Origin: Aquificales bacterium
GTDB lineage: Bacteria > Aquificota > Aquificia > Aquificales > QOAS01
Direction of reading: 5' to 3'
Length of the DNA: 13,724 nt
NCBI GenBank assembly: GCA_027035985.1
Contig: JALVTI010000011.1
Span: 1 to 13,724, forward strand
The notes beneath the pieces are model-generated. The model was not told the origin of the DNA. It saw only the letters and a program-made list of their open reading frames with translations, and ran no database searches. This document shows positions 1-7,596 of this stretch, one piece after another. Made by a program: the position numbers and the translations under genes. Position 1 is the first letter of the stretch. The number at the start of each line of letters is the position of its first letter.

Positions 1-612
1 GACGACGATAGCTTCAAAGAGGTTGTTAAGGAATACGCCAAGAAAGGCGTGCCTATGGCTACTCCCGTTTTCGAAGGTGCCAAGGAGCAGGAGATTAAAA
101 CCCTCCTCAAAATGGCGGGATTGCCCGAGAGCGGAAAGGTTACCCTCTACGACGGAAGAACCGGCGAACCCTTCGATATGGAGGTTACCGTCGGATACAT
201 GCATATGCTCAAGCTAATCCACATGGTTGACGACAAGATACACGCCAGGGCAACCGGTCCCTACTCCTTGGTAACCCAACAGCCTCTGGGCGGTAAAGCC
301 CAATTCGGTGGTCAGCGTCTTGGTGAGATGGAGGTTTGGGCTCTCGAAGCCCACGGTGCGGCTTACACCCTCCAGGAGATGTTGACCGTTAAGTCCGACG
401 ATATAGAGGGAAGGACGAAAGTTTACGAGGCTATAGTAAACGGTAAATATGTCTACACCCCCGGTCTACCCGAATCGTTTAAAGTTCTCGTTAGGGAGCT
501 TAAGGGTCTCGCCCTCGACGTTAGGTGTATCAACTTCGACGAAGGTAAATCGATAGGTTGCGACCAGGTTAAGGTCAGGGAAGAGGAAGAGGAGAAGAAA
601 AGCCTTTTCTAA
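1..612 (+). CDS. rpoB: RNA polymerase beta subunit, C-terminal part (5' truncated by window edge)
   Basis: This is the last 203 codons of the beta subunit of the core RNA polymerase, open in frame from base 1 to the TAA at 610-612. The start lies outside the window. Recognisable conserved C-terminal beta sequence includes HMVDDKIHARATGPYS, QQPLGGKAQFGGQRLGEME and the VWALEAHGAAYTLQEMLT stretch. These belong to the switch and clamp-anchoring region of beta that packs against the beta' N-terminus. The end is typical, with a conserved SFKVLVRELKGLALDV segment followed by an acidic tail rich in Glu and Lys. rpoC follows 59 bp downstream on the same strand, the usual rpoBC order, so the two are almost certainly co-transcribed. 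Nothing suggests a broken gene. Confidence 0.98.
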   Translation, partial: DDDSFKEVVKEYAKKGVPMATPVFEGAKEQEIKTLLKMAGLPESGKVTLYDGRTGEPFDMEVTVGYMHMLKLIHMVDDKIHARATGPYSLVTQQPLGGKAQFGGQRLGEMEVWALEAHGAAYTLQEMLTVKSDDIEGRTKVYEAIVNGKYVYTPGLPESFKVLVRELKGLALDVRCINFDEGKSIGCDQVKVREEEEEKKSLF

Positions 613-659
613 TGGAGACCTTTTTCTTTTAACCCCTTCGCCCTTTATTTAAAAGTTTT

Positions 660-665
660 GGAGGT
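660..665 (+). promoter_or_regulatory. Shine-Dalgarno sequence of rpoC
   Basis: GGAGGT ends six bases before the ATG at 672 and fixes the rpoC start. It is a strong anti-SD match, which contrasts with the missing SD sites of bioD and of the genes at 6095 and 6585. The rest of the 59-bp rpoB-rpoC gap is pyrimidine-rich and shows no hairpin or promoter that I can defend. Confidence 0.85.
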
Positions 666-671
666 TTACAT

Positions 672-3600
672 ATGGGCAAAAAAGGGATTTTACCCTTTGA
701 TGCGATTAAATTGATGATAGCCTCCCCCGAAGAAATCCTATCCTGGTCTCACGGGGAGGTAAAAAAGCCCGAAACTTTGAACTATAGAACTCTAAAGCCC
801 GAAAAAGACGGGCTATTTTGCGCAAAAATATTCGGTCCTATAAAGGATTACGAGTGTCTTTGCGGTAAATATAAGGGTAAAAAATACGAGGGAACCGTTT
901 GCGACCGTTGCGGTGTCGAGGTTACCAGAAGCTACGTGAGGAGGGAGCGTTTCGGACATATAGACCTAGCCGCACCCGTATCCCACATATGGTTTTTGAA
1001 ATCCTCTCCTTCGAAGATAGCCTCCCTCCTAAACTTATCGACCCGCGATGCGGAAAAGGTTATCTACTTCGAGAACTACCTCGTTATCGAATACCCCCAG
1101 GACGACGAGGAAAACGAGGAATTTGCCAAGGATGAAAAAACCATTCCCTTAAACGATTTGGGAGAAACCAAGTGGGTGAAGCTCCACATAGTTAATGAAG
1201 ACACCTACCAAAACGAGTACGCTTTTTCCCTTGAGGAGCGTTACGAAGCCGGTATAGGTGCGGAAATCGTTAAGGAAGTCCTTTCCAAGATTGACCTGGA
1301 AGCCTTTGCCGAAAAGCTAAAGGGGCTTATAGAACCCTATTCCCTCAGCTGGGAAGACTTGAACGCCGAAACCCGTGAGAAGTTTCCCAAATACTACGAG
1401 CGAATGGTTCGAACCATCGCCGCCTACTTCCAGCGCTACGGCATAGAACCCTCCGACCCCAAAACCATAGACGAGATTATCATCGGTAAGAAGTGGATTA
1501 ACCCCAAAACCGGAGAGATTGCCGAGGAAGCTCTATCGGAGGATTTCCTAACCGGCTTGAAGGCTCTGGAAAAGCTTTACGAGTATTACCGCTCCAGAAA
1601 TAGTGAAATACCCGTTATCGAGAAGCTAAAAGAGGAAGTCCGTCAGGCGGTTATTAAGGCATTCCCCGAGAGCAAGATAAAGGACTACGTTAGGAAATTG
1701 CAACTCGTCGAAGGTTTTATAAACTCCGGAAACCGCACCGAGTGGATGATTCTGGAGGTTCTGCCCGTTATTCCACCCGAACTAAGACCGCTCGTGCCCC
1801 TCGAGGGTGGAAGGTTTGCAACCTCCGATCTGAACGACCTCTACAGAAGGGTTATAAACAGGAACAACAGACTGAAGAGACTTATAGAGCTCGACGCGCC
1901 CGAAATAATCATTAGAAACGAAAAACGTATGCTCCAAGAGGCGGTCGACGCCCTCATCGACAACGGAAAGAGGGGTAAAGTTGTAACCTCCAAAAGGAGA
2001 CCTCTCAAATCGCTCGCCGACTATCTCAAGGGTAAGCAGGGTCGCTTTAGGCAGAACCTCCTCGGTAAGAGGGTCGACTACTCTGGAAGGTCGGTTATCG
2101 TCGTCGGTCCCGAACTCAAAATGCACCAGTGCGGTCTGCCCAAAATAATGGCTCTCGAGCTGTTCAAGCCCTTCCTATACAGGCGTCTGGAGGAAAAGGG
2201 ATACGCAACCTCTATAAAACAGGCGAAACGTCTTGTCAAGGAGCAGGCGCCCGAGGTGTGGGAGTGCCTCGAGGAGGTTGTAAAGCAGCACCCCGTTCTG
2301 CTCAATCGTGCGCCCACCCTGCACAGACCCTCTATACAGGCTTTCGAACCGGTTTTGGTGGAAGGAAAGGCTATTAAACTTCACCCGTTGGTCTGTCCGC
2401 CCTTTAACGCGGACTTCGACGGCGACCAGATGGCTGTTCACGTTCCCCTCGGTATAAAACCCCAACTCGAGTCCTACATCCTGATGCTCTCGACCCAGCA
2501 GGTGCTTTCCCCCGCCCACGGAAAGCCGCTGACCATGCCCTCGCAGGATATGATTCTGGGCGTCAACTACATCACCCAGGTAATAGAGGGCAGACCCGGA
2601 GAGGGTAAGCTCTTCGCATCTCCCGAAGAGGCTATAAAGGCTTGGCAGCTCGAAAAGGTAGACATCCACGCGAAGATAAAGGTTCGCTTCGACGGAAAGA
2701 CCGTAGAGACCACCGTTGGTAGGATACTGTTCAACGAAATTCTTCCCGAGGAGTATAGGAAGCGAAGGGGATTTGTCAACGAGGTTTTGAATAAGAAAAA
2801 GCTTGCTAAACTCATATACGACGTTTACAAGGTTGTCGGGAACGAGGAGACGGTCAACTTCCTTGACAGGATTAAACAGCTTGGTTTCGAACTTTCCACT
2901 AAGGCGGCGGTTTCCATAGGAATGGACGACATCCACGTTCCGAAGAAGAAGAAGGAGATTGTCGAAAGGGCTGTCGCGGAAACGGAAAAGATTTGGGAGC
3001 AATACAGAAAGGGAATTATTACCAACAAGGAGCGCTACAACAGGATTATCGACGTTTGGTCTAGGGCTACGGAAGAGATAACCCAGGAGATGTTTAAGGA
3101 AATTGAGCAGACCGAGATAGTCTACAACGGAAAGAAATTCCCCGGAACCTTCAACTCCATATACATGATGGCTATATCCGGAGCGCGGGGTAACAAAGAC
3201 CAGGTGCGTCAGCTGGCGGGAACCCGTGGACTTATGGCTAAGCACTCCGGTGAGTTTATCGAAACCCCGATTATCTCCTCCTTCAAAGAGGGACTAAGCG
3301 TTCTCGAATACTTCATATCCACCTACGGTGCGCGTAAAGGTTTGGCGGATACCGCCCTCAAGACCGCGCAAGCCGGTTACCTCACCCGTAGGTTGGTCGA
3401 CGTTGCCCAAGAGGTGAGGATTGTCGAGGAGGATTGCGGAACTATAAAGGGTGTAACGGTAGAACCCATCATCGAAGGTGGAGAGGAAAAAGTTCCCATT
3501 AAGGATAGGGTTTTCGGAAGAATAGCCGCCGAAGATGTAAAAGACCCGATTACCGGCGAAATAATCGTCAAAGCCGGCGAGATGATAGACGACGAGAAGG

Positions 3601-5405
3601 CGGAGCAAATCCAAAAGGCGGGTATAGATAGGGTCAAGGTGAGGAGCGTCCTAACCTGCGAGGCGAAGGGTGGTGTTTGCGCCAAGTGTTACGGAATGGA
3701 CCTATCCAACAGAAAACTGGTCGCGGTAGGCGAGGCGGTCGGTATCATCGCGGCTCAATCTATCGGTGAGCCCGGTACCCAGCTCACTATGAGAACCTTC
3801 CACATCGGTGGTGCGGCTACCGCCGAAAAGATTAAGAGCGAATTGGTTGCTGAACACGACGGTATCCTCAAATACCACAACATCAAATATGTCATAGACC
3901 GCAAGGGCAGGAAGATTGTGGTCTCCAAACAGGGTCAGGTTTATATCCAAGACCCCGAAAGCGGTAGGATTCTAGAAAGGCACCCCATACCTCACGGTGC
4001 GTACCTGCTCGTCGACGACGGAACCGAGATTAAGAAGGGCACCAAGATTGCCGAGTGGAACCCCTTCGCCGAGTTTATCATCGCCGAGGTTAAGGGTAAA
4101 CTGCAACTCACCGACATTATCAAAGACGTCACGATAAAGGAAGAGCGCGACCCGATAACCGGAAAAATCTCGCTGGTAATCAGCTTTATAAAACCCAAAG
4201 ACGCGATGCTCCACACCCCGAGGATAACCATAATCGGGGAGGACGGCAAAGAATACGTCTACGACCTACCGGTTAATGCCACCCTTATGATACCGAGGGA
4301 TAAGCTACGTCTGGTATGGAAGACCTGCCCCACCTGTTCGGAGGCGGAGGGCACCGAAATACAGCACCAATACTTCGAACCTATTGAGGATATAGAGGTC
4401 TATCCGGGCGATATCCTCGCCAGGTTGCCCAAGGAGACCGCGAAGGTTAAGGACATCGTCGGTGGTCTGCCCAAGGTTGAGGAGCTCTTCGAAGCTAGAC
4501 CTCCCAAAAACCCCGCAATACTGTCCGAGATAGACGGCGAGGTTAAGATATACGAGGACGCGGACGAAATAATCATCTTCAACCCCTTCACCAAGCAGAC
4601 TTGGAGCCACAAGGTTGCCAAGGACGAGCTAATCCTCGTTAAAGCGGGTCAAATGGTCAAAAAGGGTATGCCGATAACCGACAGGGTCAAAGCCGAGATA
4701 GACGGTAGGGTTCAGATGACCTCGAAGGGCTACAAGGTTGTGGTCTACAATAGGGAAACCGGTCTCGAGCGCGAATACTTCGTGCCCAAGGGTAAGCTAC
4801 TCCTCGTTAAGGATGGCGATAGGGTTCACGCCGGTGACCCGCTGACCGACGGAACCCCCAACCCGCATGAGATACTCCGCATTAAGGGTGTCGAGGAGCT
4901 TCAGAAGTTCCTCATTAAGGAAATTCAAATGGTTTACAAACTGCAGGGGGTCGATATACACGACAAACACTTCGAGATTATCATCAGGCAGATGCTCCGC
5001 AAGGTTAGGATTACCGACCCCGGCGATTCGAGGTTTATCGTTAGGGAAATCGTTGACAGGGAGGACTTCGAGGAAGAAATCAAACGTATCAAGGAATTGG
5101 GTGGAAAACCTCCCAAGGCGGAACCCGTTCTCGTCGGTATTACAAAGGCGGCACTTCACACCAAATCCTGGATTTCCGCCGCATCCTTCCAGGAGACTAC
5201 CAAAGTCCTCACCGACGCCGCTTGCGAAGGAAAGATAGACGAGCTGAGGGGTCTCAAAGAGAACGTCATTATCGGTAACCTAGTCCCCGTCGGAACGGGT
5301 GAGGAGATTTACAGCAAGGTTCAGGTCGAACCGATATCCAAGGCGGAAGAGATAGGAAAGGAACTTTTCCCCGAAACGGGAGAGGGTGAAACCACCACCT
5401 CTTAA
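672..5405 (+). CDS. rpoC: DNA-directed RNA polymerase beta' subunit, 1577 aa
   Basis: This is the catalytic large subunit of RNA polymerase. Both zinc sites are complete: C62, C64, C77, C80 near the N-terminus, and C922, C996, C1003, C1006. The Mg-binding NADFDGDQ loop has D581, D583 and D585. The trigger loop holds Q1037, M1040, R1041 and H1044. At 1577 residues it is about 170 longer than E. coli beta' and close to other Aquificota. Three places account for the extra length: an expanded clamp region around residues 205-345; an SI3-like insertion after the trigger loop, around 1050-1265, carrying an added CxxC (C1219, C1222); and a tandem repeat of one motif (1286-1337 and 1342-1393). The start is set by the GGAGGT at 660. 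The gene follows rpoB, and its TAA overlaps the bioD stop. The insertions are read by eye against remembered E. coli sequence, so their boundaries are approximate. Confidence 0.99.
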   Translation: MGKKGILPFDAIKLMIASPEEILSWSHGEVKKPETLNYRTLKPEKDGLFCAKIFGPIKDYECLCGKYKGKKYEGTVCDRCGVEVTRSYVRRERFGHIDLAAPVSHIWFLKSSPSKIASLLNLSTRDAEKVIYFENYLVIEYPQDDEENEEFAKDEKTIPLNDLGETKWVKLHIVNEDTYQNEYAFSLEERYEAGIGAEIVKEVLSKIDLEAFAEKLKGLIEPYSLSWEDLNAETREKFPKYYERMVRTIAAYFQRYGIEPSDPKTIDEIIIGKKWINPKTGEIAEEALSEDFLTGLKALEKLYEYYRSRNSEIPVIEKLKEEVRQAVIKAFPESKIKDYVRKLQLVEGFINSGNRTEWMILEVLPVIPPELRPLVPLEGGRFATSDLNDLYRRVINRNNRLKRLIELDAPEIIIRNEKRMLQEAVDALIDNGKRGKVVTSKRRPLKSLADYLKGKQGRFRQNLLGKRVDYSGRSVIVVGPELKMHQCGLPKIMALELFKPFLYRRLEEKGYATSIKQAKRLVKEQAPEVWECLEEVVKQHPVLLNRAPTLHRPSIQAFEPVLVEGKAIKLHPLVCPPFNADFDGDQMAVHVPLGIKPQLESYILMLSTQQVLSPAHGKPLTMPSQDMILGVNYITQVIEGRPGEGKLFASPEEAIKAWQLEKVDIHAKIKVRFDGKTVETTVGRILFNEILPEEYRKRRGFVNEVLNKKKLAKLIYDVYKVVGNEETVNFLDRIKQLGFELSTKAAVSIGMDDIHVPKKKKEIVERAVAETEKIWEQYRKGIITNKERYNRIIDVWSRATEEITQEMFKEIEQTEIVYNGKKFPGTFNSIYMMAISGARGNKDQVRQLAGTRGLMAKHSGEFIETPIISSFKEGLSVLEYFISTYGARKGLADTALKTAQAGYLTRRLVDVAQEVRIVEEDCGTIKGVTVEPIIEGGEEKVPIKDRVFGRIAAEDVKDPITGEIIVKAGEMIDDEKAEQIQKAGIDRVKVRSVLTCEAKGGVCAKCYGMDLSNRKLVAVGEAVGIIAAQSIGEPGTQLTMRTFHIGGAATAEKIKSELVAEHDGILKYHNIKYVIDRKGRKIVVSKQGQVYIQDPESGRILERHPIPHGAYLLVDDGTEIKKGTKIAEWNPFAEFIIAEVKGKLQLTDIIKDVTIKEERDPITGKISLVISFIKPKDAMLHTPRITIIGEDGKEYVYDLPVNATLMIPRDKLRLVWKTCPTCSEAEGTEIQHQYFEPIEDIEVYPGDILARLPKETAKVKDIVGGLPKVEELFEARPPKNPAILSEIDGEVKIYEDADEIIIFNPFTKQTWSHKVAKDELILVKAGQMVKKGMPITDRVKAEIDGRVQMTSKGYKVVVYNRETGLEREYFVPKGKLLLVKDGDRVHAGDPLTDGTPNPHEILRIKGVEELQKFLIKEIQMVYKLQGVDIHDKHFEIIIRQMLRKVRITDPGDSRFIVREIVDREDFEEEIKRIKELGGKPPKAEPVLVGITKAALHTKSWISAASFQETTKVLTDAACEGKIDELRGLKENVIIGNLVPVGTGEEIYSKVQVEPISKAEEIGKELFPETGEGETTTS

Positions 5406-5418
5406 GGTTTGATTTTTT
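5389..5418 (+). terminator. Weak candidate terminator of rpoBC
   Basis: AAACC (5389-5393) can pair with GGTTT (5406-5410), and ACCT/AGGT (5397-5400, 5405-5408) is an alternative smaller stem. A run of six T follows at 5413-5418. The two stop codons lie in the loop, and the T run is inside the 3' end of bioD. The stem is short and AT-rich, so this is a tentative call for where rpoC transcription ends. Confidence 0.3.
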
Positions 5419-6067
5419 CCAATATCCCCTTTAGGTATTCTTCCTTCAGTTCATACCTTTCTAAGGTTGTTTCGGGAATTTTCGCCAAAACGGGTAATCC
5501 CGTCATCTCCTCCACCACCGAGGGGTTATCCCTTTCGGAGATATCCCTGCCGGTGAAGCGGTTGAATACGAACCCCAACAGGTTTAGGTTTAGGGATTTC
5601 CCGTAAAGGGCTGTTAGAAAACTGCAGTTTATCGTTCCGAGTTTGGCGTCCGATACCACGACCACCGGCAGGTCTAAATCCTTTGCAAAGTTCCCGTAGG
5701 TGTAGTCTCTCTTAATCGGCACCGCCAGACCGCCCGCGCCCTCGACGATTAGCACCTCGTGGCGTTGGAGCTTTTCCTCAAAAATCCCCCGAAGGGCTTC
5801 TATTTTTACCCTTTCACCTTCATACTTTTCCGCAACGTAGGGAGCGAGCGGAAGTTTAAAGGTGTAGCCAACGGTTTCTTCGAGTGGTTGACCGAGTAAA
5901 TCCGCCAAAAGCTTCGCATCCTGAGGAATGGGGTCGGCGCCGGTTTCGACCGGTTTCCAATAGCCGACCTTTACCCCCAACTTCTTCAAACCCTTTGCGA
6001 GGAGATATGAGAAAAAGGTTTTTCCCACACCGGTGTTGGTTCCGCTGACGAGAAGAGCCACTCCCAT
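5402..6067 (-). CDS. bioD: Dethiobiotin synthetase
   Basis: ATP-dependent enzyme that closes the ureido ring of dethiobiotin from 7,8-diaminopelargonate and CO2, the next-to-last step of biotin synthesis; cytosolic. The 221-residue length is normal for the family. The P-loop GTNTGVGKT is at residues 9-17. The substrate-binding KPVETG motif is at 38-43, with K38 equivalent to the catalytic lysine. A conserved VEGAGGLAVPI stretch lies near residue 110, and an NRF motif near 165 probably contacts the nucleotide base. No other bio gene is in the window, so it stands alone here. It is convergent with rpoC (4-bp overlap) and divergent from the gene at 6095. No Shine-Dalgarno sequence precedes the ATG; a TATAAC box lies only four bases upstream, so the transcript may have little or no leader. 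Biotin supply is relevant to carboxylases in autotrophs, but that link is inference. Confidence 0.96.
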   Translation of the reverse strand: MGVALLVSGTNTGVGKTFFSYLLAKGLKKLGVKVGYWKPVETGADPIPQDAKLLADLLGQPLEETVGYTFKLPLAPYVAEKYEGERVKIEALRGIFEEKLQRHEVLIVEGAGGLAVPIKRDYTYGNFAKDLDLPVVVVSDAKLGTINCSFLTALYGKSLNLNLLGFVFNRFTGRDISERDNPSVVEEMTGLPVLAKIPETTLERYELKEEYLKGILEKIKP

Positions 6068-6071
6068 AGGG

Positions 6072-6088
6072 GTTATAGAGAATATAAC
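6072..6088. promoter_or_regulatory. Divergent -10 boxes between bioD and the PsiE-like gene
   Basis: The 27-bp gap between the two divergent ATGs holds GTTATA (6072-6077) and TATAAC (6083-6088), a perfect inverted repeat separated by GAGAA. Each arm reads TATAAC on its outgoing strand, four bases before the bioD ATG and six before the ATG at 6095. That position suits a -10 element with transcription starting at or next to the start codon. I found no convincing -35 hexamers; they would have to lie inside the opposite coding region. The repeat could equally be a small operator. Confidence 0.4.
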
Positions 6089-6094
6089 TTTTGA

Positions 6095-6556
6095 ATGAAG
6101 GTGAAAACTCCCGACCTAATGGAGTTGTTTGGTGAGAAAAACTATTTGATTTTGTACAAAATTACCAACCTTTTGAGGTTTGTATTCATAACAATTCTCG
6201 TAGTGTATGCGATTTTCTGTTTAATCTCTTTGGGTTTGCACCTTTTGGGGCTCCTTTTATCGGCTCATTTGAATTTAACCTTTCACGAAATGAGGGTTTT
6301 TATCAGTAATGCCCTCTTTGTGTTAATCATTCTCGACTTTATAAGTGCGATGTTTTACTCCAAAAGGATACATTACATCCTTACCATTTTGGAAATAGGT
6401 TTTATTGTCGTTACGAGGAAATTAATCTTGCTCGACCCTACACCGGAAAACAGCTCTTTAATTTTCACCCTTTCGGTGGCTGCAATGGGTTTCTTTATCC
6501 TTATCCTGTATTTCTACAAAATAACCGGACGTTTAAGGGTGCCAAAAAATTCCTAA
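6095..6556 (+). CDS. Small four-helix membrane protein, PsiE-like
   Basis: The 153-residue protein has four hydrophobic segments, near residues 26-56, 67-88, 93-113 and 121-141. A short polar N-terminus precedes them, and the C-terminus is basic (GRLRVPKNS). The third segment ends in a RKLILLD motif (108-114) that resembles the phosphate-starvation-inducible PsiE family of inner-membrane proteins of unknown mechanism. The match comes from memory of family pattern and length, so the family call is probable rather than certain, and no function should be assumed. A TGA stop immediately precedes the ATG, so the gene cannot start earlier in this frame; Met9 at 6119 is an alternative start. There is no Shine-Dalgarno sequence. 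A TATAAC box ends six bases upstream, which would give a leaderless message. The next gene starts 28 bp downstream. Confidence 0.65.
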   Translation: MKVKTPDLMELFGEKNYLILYKITNLLRFVFITILVVYAIFCLISLGLHLLGLLLSAHLNLTFHEMRVFISNALFVLIILDFISAMFYSKRIHYILTILEIGFIVVTRKLILLDPTPENSSLIFTLSVAAMGFFILILYFYKITGRLRVPKNS

Positions 6557-6569
6557 CCTTTTGCGGTTT

Positions 6570-6575
6570 TAAAAT
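6570..6575 (+). promoter_or_regulatory. Possible -10 box of the CoA-binding protein gene
   Basis: TAAAAT matches the -10 consensus at five of six positions and ends nine bases before the ATG at 6585. There is no Shine-Dalgarno sequence in between, so a start of transcription about seven bases downstream would give a nearly leaderless message. No clear -35 hexamer is visible. The alternative is read-through from the gene at 6095, only 28 bp upstream. Confidence 0.3.
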
Positions 6576-6584
6576 TACCCCTTT

Positions 6585-6998
6585 ATGGCTGTAATAGAAG
6601 ACCTCGAAACGATAAGGGAGATTTTAAAAAATTCGAAAACAATAGCGGTGGTCGGTATCTCTCCCAAAAAGGAAAGGGCTTCCTACTACGTATCGGAATG
6701 GGCTATAGAGAGGGGACTCCACAAAATATATTTCGTCAATCCCGTTTATGCCGGACAAGAGATTTTGGGAATAGAGGTTTTGCCGTCGCTTTCCGATATA
6801 CCCGAGCCGGTCGATATTGTCGACGTATTCCGCCGTCCCGAAGCGCTTGAGGAGATAGTTCAGGAAGCCCTGAAGATAGGTGCCAAATATATCTGGCTCC
6901 AACCGGGAACCGAAAACGAAGAGGTGATAGAGAAATACAAAGACAAAATAGACTTTATAAAAACCGCCTGCCTCGGTGTGGTCGTTAAAACGATTTAA
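6585..6998 (+). CDS. CoA-binding domain protein, YccU type
   Basis: A 137-residue single-domain Rossmann-fold protein of the CoA-binding (YccU/CoA_binding_2) family, related to the nucleotide/CoA-binding domain of succinyl-CoA synthetase alpha and acyl-CoA synthetases. Family landmarks in order are VVGISPKKERASYYV (22-36), the VNP turn (51-53), the DIVDVFRRPE motif (77-86) and a WLQPGTENEEV segment (104-114). Length is normal for the family, which has no settled enzymatic role; CoA binding is inferred from homology. It lacks a Shine-Dalgarno sequence and may have its own promoter. It ends convergently against hpf with both TAA stops in one TTAA. sucD, about 700 bp away, contains a homologous domain, but nothing else ties the two together. 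Confidence 0.88.
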   Translation: MAVIEDLETIREILKNSKTIAVVGISPKKERASYYVSEWAIERGLHKIYFVNPVYAGQEILGIEVLPSLSDIPEPVDIVDVFRRPEALEEIVQEALKIGAKYIWLQPGTENEEVIEKYKDKIDFIKTACLGVVVKTI

Positions 6999-7558
6999 GA
7001 GGCTCTGCAACCGGTTCTAATAACCCCGTAATTTCCCGCTTTCTTTTTGTATAGAATTCTTAGCTCCCCGCTTGCGAGGTCTATAAAGGGTAGGAAGTGG
7101 AGACCCTTTTCCTCCAGTTCCAAAATGGCATCCTCGACATCCATAGGTTTGTCTGTTACCAACTCCTCAATTTCCACCTTCGGTCTCTCGACCCTTTCGG
7201 GAGGTAGGTCGGGTGCCGACCTTAGGAGCATTTTCTCTTTTTTTGCCTCCCTCCGCTCGGCTTTTACCTTTTCTTTATCCTTTACGAGGACTTTTTCCAA
7301 TTCGTCAATAACCTTGTCTATTGCCGTGTAGAGGTCGGGGTCGGCATCCCAAACGTGGAGTTTTTCACCCCTTTGACCCACAAAGAGGTCGACCTCTATG
7401 CGGTATTCCGCCCTTTCCCTCTTTAGGGCGATGTGAACCTCTATTTCGTCCGGTTTTAGACCCTTAAAGAGACGCTCCAAACGTTGGAATTTTTTTTGGA
7501 TGTAACCCCTAATGGCGTCGGTAATTTCAACATCCTGACCGACAAAGTTGAACTTCAT
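6995..7558 (-). CDS. hpf: Ribosome hibernation promoting factor, long form
   Basis: Protein that binds the decoding region of idle 30S subunits and, in the long form, dimerises 70S ribosomes into inactive 100S particles during starvation or stress. The 187 residues divide into an N-terminal RaiA/HPF domain (about 1-97, starting MKFNFVGQDVEIT and containing the HVWDADPDLYTAID segment), a charged linker rich in Lys and Arg, and the C-terminal dimerisation domain (about 127-183) with the family ending FIDLASGELRILYKKKAGNYGVI. The length fits the long form. The start is supported by an AAGGGGGTG Shine-Dalgarno-like stretch about eight bases upstream. A perfect inverted repeat sits directly before it. 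hpf lies downstream of the sucD terminator, so it probably has its own promoter. Its stop overlaps that of the CoA-binding gene by four bases, and no terminator is evident. Confidence 0.95.
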   Translation of the reverse strand: MKFNFVGQDVEITDAIRGYIQKKFQRLERLFKGLKPDEIEVHIALKRERAEYRIEVDLFVGQRGEKLHVWDADPDLYTAIDKVIDELEKVLVKDKEKVKAERREAKKEKMLLRSAPDLPPERVERPKVEIEELVTDKPMDVEDAILELEEKGLHFLPFIDLASGELRILYKKKAGNYGVIRTGCRAS

Positions 7559-7572
7559 AGAGCCGCACCCCC

Positions 7573-7591
7573 TTAGGGTTGATAACCCTAA
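7573..7591 (-). promoter_or_regulatory. Inverted repeat in the hpf leader
   Basis: TTAGGGTT (7573-7580) and AACCCTAA (7584-7591) are perfect reverse complements separated by three bases. On the hpf strand the repeat abuts the G-rich Shine-Dalgarno stretch. It could fold as an eight-pair hairpin in the mRNA leader or act as a DNA operator for a dimeric regulator. Which one cannot be told from sequence. Confidence 0.5.
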
Positions 7592-7596
7592 TAAGG

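Noticed and set aside
2175..3245. 356-codon open frame antisense to rpoC
   Set aside because: It lies wholly inside the conserved rpoC catalytic region on the opposite strand, has low-complexity Leu/Gly/Val-rich translation with no recognisable motif, and many other antisense frames in rpoC are also open because of the codon bias. It is a shadow.
6982..6993. Hairpin TCGT-TAAA-ACGA near the end of the CoA-binding gene as a terminator
   Set aside because: The stem has only four pairs and lacks a U tract on either strand.
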